From Jacaranda mimosifolia (lineage: Eukaryota; Streptophyta; Magnoliopsida; Lamiales; Bignoniaceae), in contig CM032117.1 in NCBI GenBank assembly GCA_018894105.1, positions 36,808,501-36,872,500 on the forward strand: a stretch of DNA of 64,000 bases, read 5' to 3'. Shown one piece after another: positions 10,301 through 20,440 of the stretch (the stretch's first letter is position 1; every line of letters starts with the position of its first letter). Made by a program: the position numbers and the translations under genes. The notes beneath the pieces are model-generated. The model did not search any database and had not been told where the DNA came from. It worked only from the letters and a program-made list of their open reading frames with translations.

Positions 10301-13300
10301 TGCTAGAATGATACATTTGCCTCTTACACCAATGGTTTACACCAGTGTGAATAATAACACGAATGGTTGGATGTGGTATTTGTGTTCCCGACCAATTGCA
10401 CACCTACTATTACTACTATTACTTGAAGCAAGCATGATATTGTTGTATTGAAGTGTCTTATGTGTTGTTTCACACTTCGAATTGAGCCAAGTCCAGTCAA
10501 AGAAAAAGCAAGTCCAAAAACACGTGAAATAAGTACAAAATGGGGTGAATTCACTACAAAATTGCAAAAATCAAGTACAAAATTCCCCAAAATATGTATA
10601 TTTTCGTCAATTTGCAGTTTTATATTTAGTCAAGGTGGAATCAAGTTGAATTTAATTAATTAAGCTATTACATGATAATGAAATCTTGATTTGTCAATCC
10701 CAGGACTGATTTAGTCATATGATAGGTTTATTGGCTTTTGATGGTTGTGCTGGAATGATACATTTGCCTTATACACTAATAGTTTGAACTAGTATGAATA
10801 ACAAAATAAGTGGTTCGATGTGGGTTTTTGTATTCCCAATCATTTGCACACCTACTATTAGTACTATTAGTTGAAAAAAACATGATATTATTATATTGGA
10901 GTGTCTTATATGTTGTTTCGTACTTTTAATTGAGCTAAATCTGGCTAAAGGAAAAGCAAGTACAAAACAAACAAAAAAGTACAGAACCAGGTGAATTCGA
11001 TACAAAATTACCAAGATCAAGAGCAAAATACCCAGAAATAGGTACATTTTTGTCGATTTGTAGTATTATATTTAGTCAAGGAGGGATCAAGTTGAATTTA
11101 ATAGTTAAGCCATTGCATGACTATGAAATCATAGTTTATCAATCCTAGGACTGATTTAGTTATGATAAGTTCACTAGCTTTCAATGGTGTTGCCAAAATA
11201 ATGCATTTACCTCATACACTAATGGTTTCCACTAGCATAAACGACAACATAAGTAGTTAGATGTGGGTATTTGTTTTCCCGACCATTTGTACACCTACTA
11301 TCACTACCATTACTTGAAGAACACATGATACTATTATATTGGTGTGTCTTATGTGTTGTTTCACATTTCGAATTGAGATAAATTAAGCCAAAGTAAAAGC
11401 AAGTAGTAAAACACGCGAAATAAGTGTAGAACATGGCGAATTCGGTACAAAATTGCAAAGATTAAGTACAAAATTCCTTGAAATAGATATGCTTTTATTG
11501 ATTTGCAGTATTATTCTTAGTCAAGGAAGGATCAAGTTGAGTTTAACTAGTTAGGCTATTTCATGACCGTGAAATCATGATTTATCAATCCTAAGACTGA
11601 TTTAGTCATGTTAGGTTCATTGGCTTTCAATGGTGGTGCCAAAATGATACATTTGCCTTATGCACCAATGGTTTTCACTAGTATCAATGATAACACAAGT
11701 AGTTAGACGTGGGTACTTGTGTTCCTAACCATTTGCACACTTACTATCACTACCATTGCTTGAAGAAAATATGATATTATTGTATTTGAGTGTCTTATGT
11801 GTTGTTTCACATATCAAATTGAGATAAATTCGGGTAAAGAAGAAGCAAGTACAAAAATACACCAAATAAGTATAGAACAAGGTAAATTAAATATAAAAAT
11901 GCAAAGTTCTAATATAAAAATCCCAAAACTCAATATTTTTGGTCGATTTGTAGTACCATTCTTAGTACATACGAGATTAAGTTGAATTTGACTAGATAAA
12001 CAATTACATGATTATCAGAATATGATTTATTAGTCATAGGACTGATACAGTCATGAGAGGTTCATTGGCTTCCAATGGTGGTGCTGGAGGGCTACATTTA
12101 CCTCATACATCAATGATTTACCCTAGTATGAATAAGAACAAGAGTGGCTCGGTGTGGATATTTGTGTCCACAATCATTTGCACACATACTATCACGACTA
12201 TTACTTAAAGAAAATATGATTTTATTATATTAGAGGGTCTTATGTGTTGTTTCACCCATCAAATTGAGGTAAATTCAGCCAAAGAAAAAGCAAGTATAAA
12301 AACATTCCACATACATACTAGATTATGAAAATTCAGTATAATATATCTAGAATCAAAAAATGGTATTATTTTCTTAGAATATGGTATTCAACAGAAGAAC
12401 AAAAACAACTAATAAGATTGTGTTAAGGCTGCAGTACCAGTGTTGCAAACAAGTTTCTCACATGCAAAACACAAGTATTTACTATTTGAACAAGTGTATC
12501 TCATTATTTGCTCAACGAGAATATGTTCTGAATGTTTGGAATGTTCTAATATATTGCTTCATCCATAAAATTAGGTAAACTAGGCCATACCCTGCAATAG
12601 TGGAGTCTAAATGAATTATTTCACCACATTCAATAGTGGTTTACACTGGCAGATATACTCTTAACCATCTGGGCACGTTCGTATCCTAACCATTACTTGA
12701 AGAAAATACGATTTTATTATTTTTGAATGGTCCGAATATTAATTCATTAATAAATTGAGGTAAAATTAGGTCATACACGAATAAGTACATAATTACTATA
12801 ATGCAGTATAAGATGGCAAAGATAAGGTTTCACATTTCTGTAGTCGAGTATTTATCTACCAAAATGAAGTACTATTTTACTAAAATAAGGTATTAACTTT
12901 CTGTTATGTTATATTACTTTTATACAATTCAGATATCGCTCAACTTAACAATTCTATACTTTGTTAAATTGGTACAACCATAAAACCTTTTTTTTTCCTA
13001 CAACGTTGACATTCAAATGAATTATTTCACCAAATACACTAGTGTTTTACATTAGTAGCTGTATTTCCAACCATTTTAACGTGTGCTACTCACACTATTA
13101 CTCGAAGGTAACATTATTTTATTATTTTAGATGGTCTTAAATGTTGCTTTCACAAATAAATTGACATAAATTAGGCCATACAACAAGTGAGTATAAAAAC
13201 ACTTAAATGCAGTACTAGTTTCTAAAGATGAAGTATTTTATTCCTATTATCAAGTATGTTTCTACATAGGTGAAGTATTTGGTTTTTGAATATGAGGTAT

Positions 13301-13470
13301 TATTGTTCTGATTTGCAGTATCAATTTGATACATTTTGAATATCATTCAATTTAATTATTATAGTCCTTGTTATAGTGTTGTGGCCAATAACCATTGTTT
13401 TTTCTTACAAGATTGATGGCGAACTAAAACAACATTCATGTGCACTAGTACTTTACACTAGGTCTGCCAA
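7312..13470. repeat. 443-bp tandem repeat array, about 14 units
   Basis: The anchor TGTGTTGTTT(C/T)AC recurs near 7370, 7808, 8251, 8695, 9143, 9569, 10012, 10460, 10907, 11350, 11797 and 12241, giving a period of 426-449 bp. A second anchor (CACACCTACTATTAC) has the same spacing and recognisable but poor matches near 12660 and 13085. Units 1-11 are similar. The last two or three are strongly diverged, so homogeneity falls from left to right. Each unit holds several AAGTACAAAA motifs. No unit-wide coding frame is conserved. The left edge abuts the LTR end at 7311, and the right edge fades out near 13470. It is satellite-like, of unknown family. Confidence 0.85.
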
Positions 13471-14040
13471 TCCCTACGTGGGCCAAAAAAAATTTGCAAT
13501 ACGCATTAAAAAAATGCAATGGGTATGGGTAGGGTCTACACCCATGAATGACCTGTAGACCCATATCCAACAGTTACCCATTATCCTAATATCTAAATTT
13601 AACCATTAATCTAAAAATTACATATACCAAAATTAGAAATAGACTAATGATAAATTTTCAATATATATAATAAAAAATGTTTATTATTTTTTATACAATA
13701 ATGTATTTTTTCAATAATTTACATATCTTTGTTTAAATATTTAAACTTTTTATTCTATTTACACCATGCACATTGTTTTGTCTCAATTTCGTTCTGTCAG
13801 TTGTTGCATTCTAAAATCTAAAGTATATGCCTATAAAATATGAGTCCACCACAATCCAAACCATCCAAAAAAATAATGACAAAAGATTAATCTATTTTTT
13901 AGAAAGTATGGCATATAGCTTAAATTTTGTGGATGATCCTCCTTTGTTTGTAAAAAAAAAAAGTATGACATATAGTTTAAAGTTTGATGTGATATTTAAA
14001 ATTTTTTATATCAAAATTATTTGGAAAAAATAAAAAATTT
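13471..14040. other. Non-coding AT-rich stretch with a short inverted repeat
   Basis: No gene is visible. GGGTATGGGTA-type sequence near 13520 is followed by a perfect 9-bp inverted repeat, GGGTCTACA (13532-13540) and TGTAGACCC (13554-13562). This resembles the end of a small DNA transposon, but no partner end is seen. The rest is AT-rich with A/T runs. Confidence 0.4.
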
Positions 14041-14196
14041 AAGATTGATATAGGGAAGTAAGATGAGCCCAACAGGCCTAATAGAACCATCACAGACCCA
14101 AGAATACATTGGGCTAATTGATCAATAAAGGCTATCAGTCTTCCTTCAATTGATCAGGCTATAGATGAAAAGCCTACTGCTAGAGAGTCGTCTCCA

Positions 14197-14510
14197 CTTG
14201 ATGAGGTCATGCATTCGACCAGAGTGGGTAGAGAGACCCACAATCGGGGAGACATCTCAACCAGAATAGGTCAACCAGAAAAGGTCATGTATTCAACCAG
14301 CTTGGGCGATGAGACCCATGGCCGAGGAGACATCTCAACCAGAATAGGTCGACCAGAAGAGGTCATGTATTCGACTAGAGTGGGCAGAGAGACCCACGGC
14401 TGGGGACATCTCGACTAGAATAGGTCGACTTGAAGAGGTCGTGCATTTGACCAGAGAAGGCGGTGAGACCCACGGATGGGGAGATATCTCGACCAGATAG
14501 GTTGAGCTAC
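14197..14510. repeat. 78-bp tandem repeat, four copies
   Basis: Copies start near 14203, 14282, 14360 and 14436, each beginning with a GAGGTC(A/G)TG(C/T)ATT block and containing GAGACCCA and GACATCTC(A/G)ACC. The period is divisible by three, so a + strand frame (14209-14418) runs through nearly three units as a 26-residue repeat (RVGRETH, GDISTRIG). It has no start context, no domain and ends at once after the third unit. I treat it as a non-coding minisatellite inside a larger unrecognised repeat. Confidence 0.75.
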
Positions 14511-14739
14511 GAGGCAGGAAGGTTTCTTTCACCACCAATCGTTGTCACATTAAATGCACTCAACCACTACTCTGCTACATTAAATATACTAATAGACGGC
14601 TTACCTCTGCATTAAATGCAGATATCTCCACTATATCCCAAAAGGATGTGAGGGGACCACATGGAAAGAGGATTATAGATAAAGAAAAGACCTAAATACC
14701 CTTATGCAAGGACAAAGGTCTTCCCTGAAGTCGACCTCG

Positions 14740-15505
14740 CTGTTAAAGAATGATCAAGTTGACCCTGCAGTCGACCTCATTGCTAAAGAATGGTCAAGTC
14801 GACCCCATAGTTGCTTGATCAAGTTAGTAAGTCGACCTCATTATTAAAGAATGATCAAGTCGGCCCTACAATCGACCTTGTTGCTAAAGAATGATCAAGT
14901 CGACCCCGTAGTCGACTTGATCCTTCTTCAATAACTGATTCAAAACCAATTTGATCGACCTCGTTGCTAAAGAATGATCAAGTCGACCCCATAGTCGCAT
15001 GATCAAATTGGCAAGTCAACCCCATTATTAAAGAACAATCAAGTCGACCTCGTAGTCACATGATCAAATTGGTTTTGAATCAGTTGCTAAAGGATGATCA
15101 AGTCGACCCTACAGTCAACCCTACTACTAAAGAATGATCAAGCCGACCTCGTAGTCGCATGATCAAATTGTCAAGTCGACCCCGTTATTAAAGAATGTAG
15201 TCGCATGATCAAATTGTTAAGTCGACCCTGTTATTAAAGAATGATCAAGTCGACCTCGTAGTCGCATGATCAAATTAGTTTTGAATCAGTTGTTAAAGGA
15301 TGATCAAGTCGACCTTATTGCTAAAGGATGATCAAGTTGACCCCGTTGTCACATGATCGAATTGGCTTTGAATCAGTTATTAAAGAATGATCAAGTTGAC
15401 CTCGTAGTCACATGATCAAATTGGTTCTGAATTAGTTGCTAAAGGATAATCAAGTCTACCCCGTAGTCGTATGATCAAATTGGCAAGTCAACCCCATTAT
15501 TAAAG
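14740..15505. repeat. Degenerate array of AAAGAATGATCAAGTCGACC units (about 50 bp)
   Basis: About 15 copies of a unit with core GATCAAGTCGACC, usually after TTAAAGAAT or TGCTAAAGAAT, alternate with GTAGTCGCATGATCAAATTGG. Longer composite repeats of about 100-150 bp are visible, for example the GATCAAATTGGTTTTGAATCA segments at 15064 and 15269. No coding frame persists. Together with the 78-bp array it may be the non-coding body of one large non-autonomous LTR element, but I see no LTR ends. Confidence 0.75.
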
Positions 15506-16040
15506 AAATGACTCCAAATATAAATATGCCCAATGGCTAAAAAATAATAGTAATTCATGACTATTTTCCACACTAAAAGAATAGTAAAATATGTCGATAA
15601 ATTGTATACAACTATACATATGCAATGAAATTGTTGTTCTTAACCCTTTTATGTTACTTTTTGATTTCCCTCTTTCAGACTCCAAATCCTCTTTGCTTTC
15701 CTCTTTAATTGTAAAGAGAAATCTTGGAGGCCCACAAAGGTTGCGCAACTCTTATCAATTCTATTTCCACCCCCTCATCACCATACCCCTTCAACTCCAA
15801 ATCTTTGCTTGAACCCATCTCAAAATCCTATTGTGTATTGGTTGTTAGTTACTAAACGGGTGAGTTCTTGACTGTTGCTGGCACTGCTAAACGAACTAGG
15901 TCTTTTTTAACAGAAGAGAACAGAGAAATCCTCAATTTCTCTATTGTTTATACAGGCTATTTTCTTTTTCCACCACAACAAATAGTAAATCCGTGCTACA
16001 AGACCCATCAAGAAAGAGGTTGCCAATAGTGGAAAAAAAA
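15506..16040. other. Unassigned sequence between tandem arrays and microsatellite
   Basis: The stretch is AT-rich with pyrimidine-rich patches (15650-15830). No domain is seen on either strand. The short open frames are not supported by composition or similarity that I can recognise. Confidence 0.3.
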
Positions 16041-16081
16041 AAAGAAGAAGAAGAAGAAGAAGAAGAAGAAGAAGAAGAAGA
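16041..16081. repeat. (GAA)n microsatellite
   Basis: About 13 uninterrupted AAG/GAA triplets follow an A-run. The purine tract continues as GA-rich DNA to the insertion site of the copia element at 16103, and matching GA-rich sequence continues after 35182. The element therefore split one long polypurine tract. Confidence 0.95.
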
Positions 16082-16102
16082 GAGGTGTTCACGGGGAGAG
16101 AG

Positions 16103-18334
16103 TGTTGGAATAGTACCCCGCAACTAATTAGATTAGCATGTAAACTATTCACTTTTGATATAATCTTGATTGAATGATATTCATTATAAATGGTCATCTT
16201 TATCTTATTTGTATTTTACTTTACTGGCATTTGATTGAAGCCCTTAGATCACACAAGACTAGGGGACTTGGTGACTTCACTGGGTGATGATCATGAAACA
16301 AGTCTTACATGGTCATGATCTTAAATTTGCCAAGTCATAGAATCTTATGACACAGGGCATCGAAGATTCGGATGGATATGCACTAACAATGCATAAATCT
16401 AAGGGTTGGATATTGCTTCATTTCGTGAGCAATCCATGTGAGACATAGGTGCTTGTTAGAGAACAAGTTCACTAAAGGCCTACTCAGCAAATCCACTAGA
16501 TAGCTGTAGTAGCAGCTCCGTAGTGGCAAGTTCTCCAACTTATGCTAGTGTATATAATTAGTCCTTTAACCTAAGGATCCATGGCAACCTTGTATTTAGG
16601 TCCCCATGCTTTGACTCTTCCTTGACCACTTCGCGGGTCTTTCGGGTTGAGCTTGGGTATAAGCTACTTAGACATTGAGGTTTATGAGATCCAAGATGGG
16701 ATCCGACTCCTTGTTGATGTGAAAGGCGAGTACATCTCTTATGTATTCTATAATTATCGATTCCAATGAGTCCTTGCGCAAGGCAGTATGACAATTTGAA
16801 AAATGCGTTTTTCGAAGATGAGGTCATAAACCAGAATTGAACATTGGGAATAGAAACATAATATCAAAACTATTAGGGAGCCAGCAAATATCTTGCTCTA
16901 AGCCTCTTTCAAGAGATAAGAGATGAAAGGATCGTATTTGCATGTTAAGCGTAGAGCTAGAATGGTTCTCCAAGAGCATATTCATCTAGCCAATTAGTTG
17001 GGCACCATGGGCTTGAAGTTGGACATTGACCACAGAGATTGGGTACTCTTCAATTAATGGAAATTAATTGAATTAGTAATTAGTTTAAAGAAGTTTAAAC
17101 TAATGTGAATATTTTGATATTCTACAAATCACAAGAGTTGTGAGACCATGTCCAATGAATTGTAGAATCTAATGGGTCATACACAAAATCCAATTGAAAA
17201 TCTTACTTGATGAAGGGAATTTTCTAAGAGTTAGAGAAATTCCATCTTGATCGATTTTGGAGGGAAATAGTTAGCACAATTTTTGGTCATGTTGGCTTGA
17301 TCATTTTAATTGTTAAATTAATCTAAATAATTTAAGGAATTAAATTAGACCAATTAAATTAAGGAGTTAATTTAATTGGTTCCACATGACTATCAAGTGG
17401 TCAAGTTAACTTAAAGAGTTAAGTTAACACCTTCTAGCTTAAAAAGTTGAGCTAATTGACTTAGGGAATTAAGTCAAGGTTGATTAATTAAATTAAGGGG
17501 TTAATTGAATTAATGTGAAGAATTTATTTGGAGGGAGTTCATTTAGAGTGCATTTGAGTTTATTTGGATGACATTTCATGAAATGAAATGAAGATTCCAA
17601 ATGAAATTCAAATGCAAGTGAAATGTGATTTCACATGCAACTTGCTTGCTTAGGTGGCACCTCATGGGAGGTGTGATACCAACTAGCATCACACCTTCCC
17701 TCCCTCTATATATAGATATAGAGTGTTCGTCCACTAAGAAGCTAAGTCAGCAAAATCTAGATCTAAAAGTTAGATTCCATTTTCCCTCCAATTTTGTGAT
17801 TCTCTCATGTGTTGAGGCTTCACATATTTTTCTTCACTTCTCCCTCTAACATTTTGTACCTTCATCCTTGCTCTTCTCTCCTTGATTCTCCAACTAATCT
17901 AGGAGAGATTTGGATTGTCCATTGGTGTGTGGATCTTGACATTAGAGACAAAACACTTGGATTGCTTGGCTTTTGGAGATCCATAGTTTGGGTAAAAAAA
18001 ATTGGAGCGTCATTTGAAGACCTTGCCGATTTTTTTTTGAGCTGAAATTTTTACTAGATTTTCATCAAGGTGTTGGTGATCTTCTAGCCAAATTTCAGCC
18101 AATTTCTAAGTGATTTGGATGGGAAATTGTTGCCAAGAAACTTCTGCGCCACTAGAAGACAATTTTCAAGTGATGAAGAGTTCTTCCTCCTTTCCTTGGA
18201 TTTTGAGCATTCAAGGTAATCCTTTATCCAATCTGAATTTGAAGCATGATTAGATGCTTGGTTTTAAGTGTAGCTGAATTAATTTAGCTATTTTTATGTG
18301 CTATTATTGGATCCTAGTGCTACACTTGACCTCA
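16103..18334 (+). repeat. 5' LTR (2232 bp)
   Basis: It starts TGTTGGAATAG and ends ACACTTGACCTCA. It pairs with 33099-35182. A motif block rich in GAGTTAA lies at 17300-17510, followed by a palindrome and TATA box near 17670-17715. The transcript start is therefore inferred at roughly 17740, leaving about 600 bp of R/U5. Confidence 0.9.
17669..17715 (+). promoter_or_regulatory. LTR core promoter: palindrome plus TATA box
   Basis: AGGTGTGATAC (17669-17679) and GCATCACACCT (17686-17696) form an inverted repeat with a 6-bp spacer and one mismatch. Ten bases downstream is CTATATATAG (17706-17715). The same arrangement is found in four other LTR copies here. Confidence 0.65.
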
Positions 18335-18336
18335 AG

Positions 18337-18348
18337 TGGTATCAGAGC
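18337..18348 (+). other. Primer-binding site
   Basis: TGGTATCAGAGC lies two bases after the LTR end. This is the standard plant copia site complementary to the 3' end of initiator tRNA-Met. Confidence 0.9.
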
Positions 18349-18570
18349 CTAATTTCATGCTTTGTTTTGGATTTTTGATTGATTGATTCATGAGATGGAT
18401 TGATCAAAATCTCCAAATACTTGATCCATTTTATGGACTGGAGTATTAGGATGATGATGTGTGTGGCTCTGTCATTGATGAATTGAAATCACGCTAATAT
18501 GTGTTTTAAATGTTAATTCATATGGTTAGTACTGTTTTAATTCAACGTTGCTAATGTTGAATGTTGATTT

Positions 18571-20439
18571 TGAAGGCTAGAGTAGCATTAGGGTCCGCAA
18601 ATCAAAATTTTATATGCTTGAAATTAACTTAGCTACTCGAGCTCCCAAGGATCTAGACATGCTTAGATCTAGATTAGGATGAAGAATTAACTCTTGTAGC
18701 TCAAAATCAAGGAGAAGATCAACTATTTCTCATGAGTCCAGAAACTGTCTGGAACTGGCACAGCGGAAAGATGACAACAATTGCCCAGGCAACAATGCTC
18801 CAAAATTCACAAAATTAAATATGGAACTCCTCCACAATAGGGGAAGCTACTATGAAAAATTGGAGCCAAAAAGACTTCTGGATCACTCCATAAAAATTCT
18901 CCAACTGGAAGTTTCTACAGGTGGATCTCCAAAATCGAGCAAGTCAATCAACTTGCCTCTATTGATACGATCCACACACCAAACAATCTTCAATTTCTCC
19001 TCACTAGAAGCTGGAGTTATACAGGATAAAATGAGGTAGAGGAGGCCGATTTTCAAGTTGGGAAGAAGAAGAGATGCAAAGCTTCAACACATGATGCTAT
19101 GCATGGAGAGAGAGATTTTAGAGGGAATGCAAGAATCCAATTCTCACACTTTCAGCAGCTTATTTTTGAATTTTGCACACTCTCTATATATCTATGTATA
19201 GAAGGTGGAAGGTGTGATGCAAGTTGGCATCACACCTTCCTCAAGGTGACCGCCCAAGTGGCATGCCAAGGTGGCAAAATTCAAATTCAAGTTTTACTTG
19301 AATCTCAAGTGTATTTCAATTTCATTTGGAATCTAATTCCAAATTAATTAAGATGCTAATTTAAAAGAACACTTTATTTAAATTTTCCCTCTAATAAGTA
19401 TTCTTCCCATTAATTAAATTAAACCTTTTAATTTAATTAATCAACCTTTGATTTAACTCTTAAATCAAACAAGCTTAAATTAATCAACTTAACTCTTTAA
19501 GTCAACTTGTCCAATTCATGGTCAACATGGTACTAAATAATTAACACCTTAATTATTGGTCTAATTTAACTCTTAAATTAGTTGATTAATTTAACACTTA
19601 AATTAATCAAACCAAAATTGACCGTTAGATTGGAACTTTAAAAAATCGATCACCAAAGGGTGAATTTTGTGACACATAGAAAAATTGCTCTACCAATTTT
19701 TGAAGCTATTTTGCTTTTGTGTGTGACCCAATAGGTTTTATCATTCATTGGAAATGGGCTTCCAACTCTTTGTGACTTTTGAATATCTTATATTCTTTTT
19801 AGTTTAAAACTATTTTTAAACTAATCAACTTAATTCAATTAATCTCATTAATCTCACAAACCTCCATACCAAGTAGCTCATACCCAACCCCAACCTGAAA
19901 GACCTGCTAAGTGGTCAAGGAAGAGTCAAAGCATGAGGACCGAACACAAGGTTAGCATGGATCCTCATGTTAGAGGACTAATAATATGCACTAGCGTAAG
20001 CGAGAGAATTAACTACTACCGACTTGCCACTACGACTATCTAGTGGATTCTCTGGAGGGTCTTCAGTGCCTTGTTCTCTAATAAGCACTTACTAACATGC
20101 ACCCATATCTCATACAAATTAATCATGGAACAGAGCAATATCCAACTCTTGGATTTATGCATCGTTAGTGCAAGTCTATTCGGATCTTAGATGCCCTTTT
20201 CTCTTAAGATCCTATGACTTGAAGATTTAAGATCACGACCGTGTAAGACTTATTCCATGGTCATCGAACTAAGTCCCATAGTCATGTGTGATCTAAGGGC
20301 TTCGTCCAAATGCAAGTGAAGTAATATAAAGCATAAGATAAAAGTGGCCATATAAAGAACATCATTCAATCAAGATTATTTTACAAGGAAATGCTTTTAC
20401 AAGGCTAATCCGATTGGCTTGTTGGGCACTATTCCAATA
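18571..20439 (-). repeat. 3' LTR of the nested element (1869 bp)
   Basis: On the + strand it starts TGAAGGCTAGAGTAGC and ends ACTATTCCAATA. It retains the TATA box, the palindrome and the GAGTTAA-type block. It lacks about 0.4 kb of LTR (counterpart of 61915-62290), where sequence jumps from ATTAATCTC to CACAAACCTCC near 19855. Confidence 0.85.
19184..19237 (-). promoter_or_regulatory. LTR palindrome and TATA box (minus strand)
   Basis: AGGTGTGATGC (19210-19220) and GCATCACACCT (19227-19237) are perfect 11-bp arms with a 6-bp spacer. The TATA-like block lies at 19184-19200, downstream on the minus strand. Confidence 0.65.
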
Positions 20440-20440
20440 A

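Noticed and set aside
9000..12300. Direct-repeat array as a CRISPR
   Set aside because: Units are 443 bp, near-identical throughout with no unique spacers, and the genome is a plant's.
15907..16197. Minus-strand frame with a long Leu or Ser run
   Set aside because: The run is the translation of the GAA microsatellite.
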